A stretch of DNA of 60,000 nucleotides, from NCBI GenBank assembly GCA_020137815.1, contig CM035356.1, positions 1,211,232-1,271,231 of the forward strand. Reading direction: 5' to 3'. A model generated the notes under the pieces. The model had not been told where the DNA came from. It saw only the letters and a list, made by a program, of their open reading frames with translations, and ran no database searches. Shown piece by piece: positions 1 through 11,539 of the stretch (the first letter of the stretch is position 1; the number at the start of each line of letters is the position of its first letter). The DNA comes from Hormiphora californensis. Lineage: Eukaryota; Ctenophora; Tentaculata; Cydippida; Pleurobrachiidae. Both the position numbers and the translations under genes were made by a program.

Positions 1-712
1 TTCTCGTTACTAAGTGACAGATCTGTCTTCATAGAGACCACTTCAACTGGTCAGTTATTTAACTACAAAGTGAGCTCCCAAATCTCATCCTCTATCATGG
101 CCTTATTGGGCGTTGAAACGACCAGACCTGCCTTTCTCTTCTTCTTAGAAAATTCTGGGAATTCTAGAAATTTGTACTCCATTTTTAACCCTTGAAATTA
201 TGGAACACCGGAAAACTGCTTGCCTTCCTTTACTTCCTGCTACCAACCGGCAACAAAAAGTACCCGAAATACAAAATTGAGTAGTAGACTAGTAGAGTCA
301 TTGCATATATATGTTTCTTTCTCTCTATCTGTCTCTTTCATTCCTATTCTCTGTCTCTCTATCATACCATATCCATTTCTCTCTCATCTTGTGGGTAGGT
401 ACTCCCTACTACGCAGATCTTCTCCTTTTCTGGCGTGACAGGAGGAAGACCGTACTACTACTTACACTCGCCAACTCCACACATATTTATAGTATGGATG
501 GACTTTGAGCTTCCTTGCTAAAACCTGAAAGATTGTACGGTTGGAACACATATTGGTTTGAATTAGGAAACATGATTATTTGGACATAGAACAGTCGGTA
601 GGATGATGAAAAGTGTTCAATAAAGTGTACGAATCTTTACTATTTAAGGTGTGTTACACACCTTTTACAGTATGTGACCCTTTGAAACCAAAAAAGTAAG
701 ATTATCACAAAA
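1..712. other. Non-coding, nothing recognised
   Basis: No ORF here has coding character. The short open frames at 220-508 are carried by TC-rich low-complexity sequence and lack plausible splice context. The stretch could be intron or upstream sequence of the coiled-coil gene that starts at or before 4532. Confidence 0.5.
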
Positions 713-1330
713 GAGGGGGGGGTCCAGCCCTAAAAAAAGCTAAAGGTACCCTGATTTTGGTCGATAGCGTTTTTTATTTTAGCTTTTTTTAGCTTTTTTT
801 AGCTTTTTTTAGCTTTTTTTAGCCCTACTTTTAATGTTTTTTCAGCATTCATCTTGACACTTTTCCATTGAATTTTCATCCTTCCGGACGTCTATTGACT
901 GCATTTGTTCATTTCCTGCACATTTTTTACCATAATCTACCGTTTATGTCCATACATAGCAATTTCTGTATCCACCCCTACTGCCATTTTCTGGAGACAT
1001 TTTTTCGATAAAAATATTATTCAAATTTGATAAAAATAGTTTTAAAAAAGTTCAAAAAACGTTATAAAACGTTATAATAAAAGTTTAAAAAATTTGGCGT
1101 CAGCGGGATTCGAACCTATATGAATCCACAAAAAACTCAATTTTAGCTTTTTTTAGCTTTTTTTAGCCTTAAAAAAAGCTAAAAAAAAGCTAAATAAAGC
1201 TAAAAAAAAAGCTAAAAAAAGCTAAAAAAAGGCTAAAAAAAGCTAAAAAAAGCTAAAAAAAGCTAAAAAAAGCTAAAGGTACCCTGATTTTGGCCGTTAG
1301 CTTAGCTTTTTTTAGGGCTGGACCCCCCCC
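713..1330. mobile_element. Foldback/MITE-like element made of AGCTTTTTTT units
   Basis: The left end (about 714-740) is a G-run followed by GTCCAGCCCTAAAAAAAGC. The right end (1304-1330) is its reverse complement, ending GGGCTGGACC plus a C-run. Inside are runs of the 10-mer AGCTTTTTTT (781-823) and its complement (1165-1275). The block GGTACCCTGATTTTGG occurs at both ends in the same orientation (near 746 and 1278), although the outermost ends are inverted. At about 1097-1120 the minus strand reads GGTTCGAATCCCGCTGACGC, which resembles a tRNA T-arm plus 3' acceptor strand. AAAAGA lies on both outer sides and may be a target duplication. No coding capacity is seen. Confidence 0.7.
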
Positions 1331-1616
1331 AAAAGAATATCACAAAAATATGCTAGGGTTTTGTTAAAGGGAGGAGAGAGAGAGAGGGATTGGGTTGTGT
1401 TAAAGGTGTGCCCTTAGATGCTCGATTCAATCTCTCGAAACCTGCAGATATATAATTTGCAGAGTTCTTCAATGCCAGAAAATTATTTATTGGGCCTAAT
1501 TTAAATCCGAAATTGATTGATTAAGAGTTTCACAATATGGAAATTTTAGCATTGCATTTCCTCAGGCCTCGTCAGACATCAGCTTGTCTTGCTAACTATC
1601 CCCTAGAGAGTTACAA

Positions 1617-1628
<12 letters not shown>

Positions 1629-1699
<71 letters not shown>
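1629..1699. repeat. (AG)n microsatellite
   Basis: A run of about 35 AG dinucleotides. Open frames across it are simple Arg-Glu or Ser-Leu repeats and are not coding. Confidence 0.95.
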
Positions 1700-1703
<4 letters not shown>

Positions 1704-1938
1704 GTTCATTTTTTGCACCTCTTCTCTCTCTCACTCTCTTTGTTCTCAGTTGTCTCTCTAATTGGATACCAATTCACTCACTGAACAGGGTTCCTATCTC
1801 AGCATATGAGGGGGGGCGAGGCGCGACGGATACCATGCACCTCCAGTAGCTGCAACGATGAAGAGAGAGAGATAGCGATAGTCGGAGCAGAGAGAGTCAG
1901 AGAGACGGAAGAGTCCAGCATCAATCATCTCCCTCTCC

Positions 1939-1970
<32 letters not shown>

Positions 1971-3365
1971 CCCTCTCTCCCAAACATCCAATTTTCATCC
2001 TTTTGTCCTCGGTCTTTCCAAAAATATGGTCAAATAACATCCTTCTTGCGGGGTCGCAACATAATATTATAAAGCAGCATAATAACACTCCCTTAACAAG
2101 GTCAACCTGGGCTACCTCCCCTTTGTGAAGGGTCCGGAATGTACTTCATTCTCACTGACTAGTTTCCTCATTGTAGACGTGTCCCTTCTTTTGACGCTCT
2201 TACATTATAATTCGGGGGGGGGGGTGTTAGGGGTTCGATAGAAATAAAAAACTGGGTCTCAATATGTGATGTGTCTCACTTATTATTACAGGTTCCACTG
2301 CTGTTTCTCTGTTGTCTGGTGAGTTAGATTATATTGGCTAGGGGGGTGCTAGGGGACAGGAAATAAAAAGTGCGTTAAATATTATGATGTCTCTCATTAT
2401 TATTACCAAGTCCACAACTGCGTTTTTGTGTCTGGTGGAGTTCTTGAATGTGTGTCGTTTTGGTGTTAAAGGGCAAAATCAAAAGTTTTGATTCGCATGT
2501 GGCCTTATGTATGCATATCTCGAACTTATGATCTCACACTGGAATTGTAGTTTGTTACATATTTGTGTCTCGTCGGTAAGTCTGGACCCTATCGAGGTGA
2601 CCTCAAACTGTTTGTCATACAGTTTCAAAAGTGTCAGATATCTGAGGTTTGTTTGTTTGTCAGTAAAGTTCTATCATGTCTGACCTCAAGAGCAGTGACC
2701 ACAACGTTTGCGAAACATTAAGCGATGACTAAGGTTGTTGGCTGTCGACCTACATGTCATGTTCTCAATGTGTCATGCACACGGATCAGCGATATTGCGA
2801 TGCTTTCTCTCGTATCTCTCTCACATCTGCGACAGCTTCTGGCTACTCTCATCTGTCCTCGCTATTCTTGCCTTTTACTCGTCTCTAACTACTCATCTAT
2901 CTTCCTCTCTATCTTCTTCTTCACTCTCTCCTCTCTCACTTCATCTAAGTGTCTCTATCTATGTCTCTCTCACCGCATCCCTTTCTTTCGCCCCAATTCC
3001 TGAGGTCCACAATTCTAGAAAACACACTCACACTTGGGGACAGAGCGAAGAATCAAGAAGCTAGGAAGAACATTATGTAGGATTCGGGAGAATCATAAAA
3101 GCATCTAAGGAAGGATTTATTTTGCTCTAAGTTCTAACCCACCTTATATTATATTACTGGGGTGCATTGATACGGGCATGGTATTGGGATTCTATGGAAT
3201 TAGGATCGAGGTTAGGAGATTCAAGATTGAGAATTATGACCATTTTTCATACCTACCCCTCATGTCTCTCCATTACACCCTGTGTTACACTGTACACATG
3301 TAGGCGGGGAGTTGTGCAATAATCCTAACAAAGATTATTTGACTCACAGGCACTCCCTCTATACC

Positions 3366-3495
3366 TCTTTTTCTCTCTCTCGCTCTCTGTTTCTATCTCT
3401 CTCTCTCTCTCTCTCTCTTCATCTTCTCTCTCTCTTCTCTGCTCTGCTCTCTTCTCTCCTTTCCTCTCTCTTTTCTCTCTCTCTCTCTCTCTCTC

Positions 3496-3557
<62 letters not shown>
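3366..3557. repeat. (TC)n microsatellite, interrupted
   Basis: A long TC-rich tract, purest at about 3495-3555. The open frames on both strands here are low-complexity artefacts of the repeat. Confidence 0.95.
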
Positions 3558-3560
<3 letters not shown>

Positions 3561-4531
3561 TGGCGTGTTAGCGTGCTGTAATTCCCCTCACATCTTGTCA
3601 ACACCCATGACCTTCTCCTTTTGCCCAATTCTATCATATCTCCCTCCTATTCTGATCTTCCATGTATTCTTCTTTTTCTGATCACTCCTTGTTCATCACT
3701 TTTACTTTTATCTTTCTTCCCCCTTCTTTTTATTTTCCATTCTCTCCCTACCACTCTATTCTCTCCCCAAATATCTCACTGAGTGGAACCATATATTCAT
3801 CTATTCGAATGAGAATATGAGAAATCAATGAATGTTTGATCAGGTCCCCATGGGCCCGGGCTAGCCCCATGTATAGATAATAAACCCAGGCTTTCGGTCG
3901 GTCTATATCTCATATGACATTCAATGGTATGACACCACTATAATACGGAGAATAAAGACTATCATATCGGTATCGATAAGATTATGTGGAAAGACGACAC
4001 TCATAGATGGTGTTTATTTTGGATCCAAAATGAACACCCTGTACTTATTATCAAACTTGAACCTTAAATGTACTCATCGTGTACCTCTCGCTCCATAGTA
4101 AAATGACAAGGACTATTATGTCTTTAGTGTCTTTTGTGAGACAACTCCATACTTTTAACACCTTCATTTAGCAACTTTGATGCAGACTCCATCACAAGGA
4201 TAGAGCGATGTATATCAATGGAGAGATATAGTTGCGATCCAAAACACGAAGAAAGAGCGAGAGAGAACTATAATGAGATTGCACCGTCCTCGATTGCATG
4301 CTCTATGTCCCACATAGTGTAAAAAGAGAGGGTACTCAACTTGACTAGTGGCAACTGGTGCAGCTCAAGAATCTTGGTCGTCTTAGCTCTGGATATTTTC
4401 GCCCTTCAAAATTTTTCTACTCTGTGAAAATTCGGAAAACTACCAGTCAACAATTTGACTCTGTTTTGACTGGAAAACAGTCAAGTTTGGTCACGTTTTC
4501 TCAAACTAGTTTCTAACGTTTTAATTTTCAG

Positions 4532-7500
4532 AAAAACTTGCTAAGACGAGTGACGCCCTGAAAAGTCATTTGGAATCTGCAGAGGAGAGAGCTAAACGGC
4601 TGGCGGACGAGAAAAAGATGACAGAGAGACAGTAAGTTTGGGATATTGAGAGAGAGGGGAGAGGGGAGAGAGAGAGACAGAGAGAGATAGGTTTGGTAGA
4701 AGATGGGATAATAGTATATTCATTGTTGCATGCCATGGGCAGTATTCTCTTTACCATGCAATCTTTGGACTTGTGCCAAATAGCATTTCCTTCTAGATGT
4801 CTCTGGATCAGTTGGTCTGGTTCTCTTCCCCTTGATCTAAACATACAGCACCATATTAGTACTTGGTGTACCAACAAATATATTACCCCTGAACATACTC
4901 GGTCCTCTTGTTATCTTCCTCTCCCCTTCTCTCTCTCAATAATTGGCTTGCATATGCAACTTATGAGATCACACTATAATAACAAGAGGGGAGGGGATCC
5001 CTTGGGATGTAGGACGATGTATCAGGGAAATGAGATAATTGGAGGGGGAACTCGATCCCATTCATTGAGTCATGTCCGGTGTGTAAACCAACCAACTCAA
5101 GTCATTAACAGTTTGGTGATTGGGCATTTGTTTTAAGTTGTATTTTCAATGTTCGAATTAGGGTCGAAATTAGTTTTTAGACGTTTTCTGAGTTTCTGAG
5201 AAGAGAGTGTTGAAAGACAGCTTTTGCTTAGTACCAGTAATTGCTGGGAAGAAATGTGTAATACCTGGATAGTATTATAGAGAGAGAGGGAGTTTTAGGG
5301 GTTTATCGTTTTCCAGGGACACAATATATGCACATTCACATATTTCTGTTGAGCAATAGACAGGGAATCTTTTTTAGAGACCTTACAACCAAAAATAGCT
5401 CCTGTCTCCCGACTAAATTCTTAAATAACCAGTTCCCTTAAATCCTCGTTTTCTCTCTCTTCCTCTTTCTCTCCCTCAAGGCCACCCTGGCCTTCGCCCT
5501 TCGTTCTACCCTAGCTGTCTCTCTGTGAAGGCCTCCCTCCCTGCGTGACTTGACATAGGACTCTCATTTCAAACCATTCTTATGACGGCTATGCTACAAG
5601 TGTATGAGCTTTATTAACTTTTATTCTTCATGAGTCCCCATTTCTCTCTCACTCGCTCAATAAGTAATCCCTCTCCATTTGTTAAGGTTGGAGGAAAATG
5701 AAAAGAAGGCCCTAGTTTATGAGGAGGAAAAGAAAAAGCTGCAAAGAACTGCAACTGAGGCCCAGCTAAATCTTGAGGTAATACTCGATATATCCGATTT
5801 CCTAAACTCGAAAGTTCACTCAAAATAAAAAACTACTGCTGCTGCTGCATCGATAGCAACTGAATGATATGGGGGCGGTACTTTTGATGTAACGCGCGAT
5901 CGGTGCAGCTGCAGTAGACTAGGCGCGCACGCGGTTGAACTGCGCACCAGCTCCTGCCGCGGGAAGTCCTGCCGGTCCTGAATGAGTTGAATTTCAAAGC
6001 TGATAGCTCTGAATCTAACTTCCCCTGAGTGATAACCACTCAAATCTGTTTCAGGAAGTCGCTGCAAGCCGTGAACAAACACAAAAAGAACTTGAACTCA
6101 CTTCAACGACACTCGAGGTAAGAATTTTTTCCCCAGGCTGAGCTGGGGAATGTAGCTGCCAGTGCTACAACCCTCCATCTCAGCCCCTCGCAGGGCTGAG
6201 ATAGCCTCAATGAAGAAGAATGATAATATGAGGCAATTCATGACTCTCTCTCCCAACCTCATGTATAATTGTTACACCTTTTATACCAGATGGAAAAACG
6301 AGAACGTATAAAGCTGGAGAGGAGGTTGAGGCTCGCGGAAGATTCTCTAAAACGTCTTGATGGAGCCCTCCGAGATAGCGGTCTCAAGGTTTCTCTGGAG
6401 ATTGAGGCTGATGTCACCACTCTGAAATGTAAGTGTTGTCTCCGAGCACATCCCCCCTCTCCGATCGTTCGTCTACCCAACCCCATTAATTTGACCTACA
6501 CAAGCACTGTTTTAACTGATTTCAATCTCTGTCAGAGTTGCTTCATGCTCAAACCACCGATCTTGCAGTAATGTATCTCATTGTAATATTCAAACTATTC
6601 TTCTTTAGTCAAAAGAGAAGCAGATCTAATACATTGTCCCCCTTCCTCAGCTTTCTTCGAGGATGCAGCTCAGGAGGCTGAGATTCAGGCTAAGAAGCAT
6701 CTCCTGATGGAGGAAGCTGTCCGAGCCAAGAAGAATTATGAGCGGGCTGTATACAAGAAGAATGAGGATATGTTCCAAGCACGGGTATGTGATTTTCTCC
6801 TGATTAGGTGGTCATGAACATTCTGTCATGAACATTCCATCATGAACATTCTGTCATGAACATTCTATCCTCATTTATCATAGACCGATATACAATTGAC
6901 TGACCCACATCTCACTCTCTCTTTAGAAGATTGACACAACTGATCAGACCAGAAAACGTTTTAAATCCACAGAAAACAGAAAACGTTACAAATCCACACC
7001 GACATTTTACGACGATTACCGAACTGAACTAGCCCGACAAGAACTGACTGACCTTGATTTAGAAAACCCACCCCAAACTGCTGCTGGAACGGACCTGTTG
7101 ACACCCACCGGAATTGACGAAAGACGGAGACAACTGCTTGATAACGGAAATATGAACCAAATGATGGCACTTGGAGATTACATCAACCTTCTGGAATTCT
7201 CAACTGTTAGGGAGAACTCGAAACCTGTTTTGCGATACGAAAAGGACGAGGAGCGGAATACCTACCGTCCGGTTTGGACTCGAACGGATAGCTTGGGGAA
7301 TGTTAAACCTCTGTTCTCACCCACCACTGAGAACTTCATCAGCAACTTCAAGGGAAAGCTGTACGGATACCAACCTGATGACTTCCATTACGAGCGATTG
7401 TTTGAGGTTAACCGATATGATGGTGATTATTTGAGACGGAACAGGGCTAGAATGGCACGGAACAAGAGTGAAGATGAGGAGTATATGAGGAGGGTCAACT

Positions 7501-9641
7501 ACTGGATTGAAAAGGATAAAGAGGAAAAGAAGAAGGAAGATGAGGTTGATGTTGAGTTGGAGATTAAACCTGTCAAGGTTTCTGATCTGAAGGGTGTCTA
7601 TGAGGGTGAGGATAAGAAAAAGCAGCCCAAGGATCAAGAGAAGAAGGAAGAAAAGAAAGAGGAGAAGAAGGAGGAGAAGAAGGAAGAGAAGAAAGAGGAG
7701 AAGAAAGAGGAAAAGAAAGAGGAGAAACCCGGACCGTCCACTAAACGGCCATCATCTCCTGTCCTTAGAAACTGGCTACACGATGAGCACCCCTACTACT
7801 CCGACCAAGATTTCCCTGGGTTCCGTTACCATGACCACCCACTCTACCACCCCCGGGACCTGCCCGCCCGACGTAGGTTTATCTCCCAGAGATCATTCAC
7901 CGAGGACGAGGCCCTGCGAGCCAAGGTCCAGGAAATGAAGGAGAAGGCTGCTATTGATAAACATGACAGTGACAGCGATAAGGACAAGGATGTTGTGATT
8001 GATGATCACAAGGCAGTGAGCATGGCTCGTAAGGGTAGTGTAAGCAACATCGCGTCTGGGTTTGAAACCGTCGAGCTGGCCAAGAAGCTGGAGCGAGAGA
8101 TTGATGAGCGACCTGGGGAGGAGAGGTACAGGAACTCTCCCTATTACAAGAAGGGGTATCTCCCCTACCGGTATAACCCTCATTATCGGTACTACAGTGA
8201 GGAGGAGCTGAAGAGAAGGGTTGGACTAGATCTCTCCGATGAGGGTGAATACGAAGATGAACCCATCGAGGATCCTGAGAAGTTGAAAAATCTTCGTCGT
8301 AGTAGCGTGTCCAACCTGGCGTCATCTTTTGAGACAGTTGCCCACCGAAATGAGATTGAGAGAAACCTCGCCAGTAGCCCTGAAGCTCGTCGGGAGTTGA
8401 CCAGATATGATGTTGATAACTACTACAACTACCCATACTACTACCCCCGCCGAAACAAAGTCCAAGATCTGTCCAGCTACTATCAGGACCGATCCTACCG
8501 GCCTGGATACTACGGACACCCGTGGAGGTTCAGACGTAACAGCGTTAACCGAATGAAGGACAGATTCGAGAAGGAGGAAGAAGCACGTGGTACATCATCC
8601 GAGGAAGATGAGCTGAGAAGGGTCTACCGGAAACGACAAAACAGCGCCCCTCCCACTAACACCCCTGAGGAGCCTTTAAACTTTAAAGCCCCCTCTGCAG
8701 AGGGGACCAGTCCTGTTTCCACCCTCTCCCCCACAATGAGGGAGAGATACTGGAGGAGTAACCAGAGACGCAGGACTCGGTCAGCCGCAGAGGGGGCACC
8801 AGTGACATCATCATCAGATGATGGTGATGGCTCACTGAGGGTTGTTCTGGATAGGAGGCAGAGTGTGGAAGATGTCAAGGAGAGGTGGGAGCAGGGGATG
8901 GAGAGGGAACACCCCCGGAACACTCTCGAACCGGTGAGATTGTACTCCAGTGGTGAGGAAGAGGAAGCTAAGGTAAGCTCTGATAACTCGGAACGGAAGC
9001 TCCCTGTCACTGAGAGGGCGAGGAGGTACGTAGACCGTCGAACTTCTGAGGAGATAGAGGCAGAGGAAAAGAGGCGATGGCAACCATTGTCAGCCACTTA
9101 TGTCCGTGGTGACTCCAACTCCGGAGAGCCTGTTCGCATGTTTGATAGTGAGGAAGAGCTGGACTATGAGGAGAAGAGAGCCATCCAGAGAGCCCTTCGC
9201 AGGGAGGAAAAGAAGAAGATTTACAACAGGAACGGAGTGGTTATCACTGCTACCCCCTCCTCCCCTCTCTACGTTGAGCCATCCTCCAGTGACTCGGAGC
9301 ACGAGACGCTGAGGAGGATGAGCATTACAGACCGGGCCATTCTCTACCAGATTAAACGAGATGAGGAGGAGGATGAGATCGAGGAACAGAAGAGATGGAA
9401 ACCACTGCCCAGTAGTGTTCCCGTGCCCAAGAAGAAGGAGGAGCTGGTGATTTTGGAGGATTTCAGTAACACTGATACGGAACCCAACGTAACAGAAGAG
9501 GAGGACGCCGAGAAGTTGAGGAGAGAGGATGAGGCTGCTGTCCTTCAGGCATTCGATGAGCTGGAGGAGGATCAGAGTCATCACAGCAAGACGAGCAGTT
9601 CTTCTAGTTCTAGTAGTAGTTCTAGTTTTAGTATCTTTTAG
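4532..9641 (+). CDS. Coiled-coil, charged cytoskeletal-type protein (5' end missing)
   Basis: Exons with consistent phases: 4532-4631, 5687-5777, 6055-6117, 6290-6428, 6651-6784 and 6927-9641 (stop TAG). The first five encode a Lys/Glu-rich coiled coil that leads into the segment LERRLRLAEDSLKRLDGALR and then TLKSFFEDAAQEAE. The large last exon encodes about 900 residues: a KKEE repeat (7637-7725), Tyr/Pro/Arg-rich stretches, many Arg-x-x-Ser type sites, and a Ser tail. There are two internal duplications: SVSN(I/L)AS.FETV at 8036 and 8302, and a longer unit with TERA/TDRA followed by KRW(Q/K)PL at about 9010-9110 and 9328-9410. There is no signal peptide or membrane segment. I do not recognise the family; it is probably a cytoskeletal or scaffold protein, by inference only. 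The exon entry phase at 4532 shows that at least one upstream exon exists. Confidence 0.8.
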
Positions 9642-10010
9642 TGAGACTTAATGAAAGAGACATTGTAAAGTTTGGGTAGTGCAAATGATATGTTTATTTT
9701 GTTGGATGGTATAGATTTATTTAACTGACAAAGTGACGTGTATTTACCAAACTACGAATTCACCAAAACTTACACAGACACATTGGACAGAACAAACTAA
9801 AACAATCACAAACGAATGCTATCAATATCAAGAGCAAGTTATCTGATATCTCTTCTTTTTTTCTTATGAAAATGGCACAAACTTTATACAGTTTTTGACT
9901 AAAGTTTCTACAGACGACCGGGTAACACACTAAGCTGACATTGACTAACGTCTAACATGATATCTGACACTGCGAACATACAAACTAACATCTGACACAC
10001 TTGTGTACAG

Positions 10011-11539
10011 GACGACTCAGTTCCAAACGGAATGGCAACCCCTCCCCCTGAATCCGGTGAGACCGCTCCAGTTATTGTGGAATAATAACCCACAAAAAAC
10101 AATCACTGAACAGTATTTTCTCTCTCTGTTTCTCTCCCTAAGGGATCATAGTCCCTCGAACTATTATATTCAGAGACAATGTTTTTACGAATTGGGTTGC
10201 ATGATTTGGTAGTGTGTGACATATTGCTGCTTGACCGCACCCCGAAAACAACAAGCAATATATGAGACAGGAACCGACCGAATCAGGAAATGCTGGTCCC
10301 TGATTGGCTGATAGCCAGTCACGTGACCTAAATAACGAGTTCTGATTGGTTGTTTACTTGTGTCGGTCGGTTCCTGATATGAGACATGGTCTGTCACGTT
10401 GAATGTTTCGTGAATTTGTTCGAATTTGTCGTTTATTGACTGAAACCTATCGATTTCAATTGCCATTTGGATGATTCGGCTGGTTAAGAGCTGAGGGAAT
10501 CATGTTTCCATTCCCGTTGTACTTATCGTGCTAACGGCCTCCCTTGCACCTCCGGAGACGTCCCCGGGAGTTCTCCGGAGGTGCAAGGGAGGCCTTTATA
10601 CAGACACTCCTCTAACATTCCCCCTTGTTTCAGGGTCGATTGAACAAAGTCACGGTGGATCCACGTCTTCTGGGAGACTCCCAGTCAACTATCCGATCTA
10701 CTTCCACCTCCCCTGATGAGATGGAGATCACCGAGGAGAGAGATGATGTGATATCAGAGAGTTGTTTATCTTCCAGTTTATCTGAACCTGAACCTGCGAA
10801 CCAAGGAGAGATCACTACTGAACCTGAACCTGCTGTAGTACCCGCGGAACAGACAGAGATCGAACAAATTCCTGTTGTAGTACCTGCGGAACAGGGAGAG
10901 ATTGCTACTGAGCCTGAACCTGCTGCATTACCTGCGGACCAAGGAGAGATCACTACTGAAGATCACATTTCAACTGCAGTTGAACCGGACATGACATCAG
11001 TCGAGGAGAGAATTGAGTTCACTGAGACTCCACAGGAGCACACTATCACTATGGAGACGGCTGAGAAGGAGGAGACAGATAGCCTACCTGAGGGTACTAC
11101 AGAGTCAGCATTGGGCAGCTCTTTGATGCCAGAAGATCCAACCCCCATTACTACTGATCTAGAGGTAGTGGAGAATGAATCTGCTAATGTGGTGGTGGGA
11201 GAATCATCAGAGACTATCTCTGGTCCTGTATCTGATTTGGAATTGGAGGCACCGGTATCAGAACAGTTGGCCTGTGAGCTGGAAAGCCCAGAGGTTACTA
11301 AGCAACCAGACACCCCAGAGGTTGCTAAGCAACCAGACACCCCAGAGGTTGCTAAGCAACCAGACAGCCCAGAGGTTACTAAGCAACCAGACAGCCCAGA
11401 GGTTACTAAGCAACCAGTGGATACGCTGATAATCAGTGATGTTGTGGTAAAGTTAAATGGAGATTTGGAAAAGGGTGACACTGCAACAGATGAGTTAGTT
11501 CAGCCCCCAGTTGATAGGACAATTGAGGAGGGTAGTTAG
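10011..11539 (+). CDS. Acidic Pro/Glu/Thr-rich exon pair, possible alternative 3' end of the gene before it
   Basis: Two exons fit together: 10011-10056 (acceptor TGTGTACAG, donor CCG/gtgaga) and 10634-11539 (acceptor TTGTTTCAG, stop TAG). The second encodes about 300 acidic residues, including copies of EPEP..VPA(E/D)Q and a five-fold tandem decamer of the form SPEVTKQPD/TPEVAKQPD (11287-11417). To read this frame, exon 10011 must be entered in phase 2. A strong in-frame phase-2 donor (AG/GTACGT, 9025/9026) lies in the preceding large exon. If the donor overlapping that gene's stop is used (TTTTA/GTGAGA, 9640/9641), a TAG is regenerated at the junction and the frame stays open afterwards. 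A separate gene is possible, but I see no ATG-containing first exon. Between the exons lies the hairpin at 10536-10594. Confidence 0.55.
10536..10594. repeat. Perfect 22-bp stem hairpin
   Basis: Arms 10536-10557 and 10573-10594 are exact reverse complements (GGCCTCCCTTGCACCTCCGG...), with a 15-nt GC-rich loop. It lies 39 bp upstream of the splice acceptor at 10633, where it could fold in the pre-mRNA. Confidence 0.9.
11287..11417 (+). repeat. 30-bp coding tandem repeat, about 4.5 units
   Basis: The unit is CCAGAGGTTACTAAGCAACC plus AGACA(C/G). It encodes a (S/T)PEV(T/A)KQPD decamer within the acidic exon at 10634-11539. Units differ only at GTTACT/GTTGCT and ACACC/ACAGC, so the array is young. 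Confidence 0.9.

Larger units (their letters stand above)
1331..4531. other. Repeat-rich non-coding DNA
   Basis: This stretch holds microsatellites and TC-rich DNA. Short segments near 2290-2320 and 2400-2440 look like diverged copies of one another (both around TTATTAcaggTTCCAC). I found no exon that could be joined to the coiled-coil exon at 4532, so the 5' end of that gene is either hidden here or lies outside the window. Confidence 0.4.

Noticed and set aside
7594-7938. Lys/Arg-rich frame overlapping the KKEE region
   Set aside because: It is the shifted frame of the genuine KKEE-coding repeat in the large exon 6927-9641, which has continuous phase with five upstream exons.
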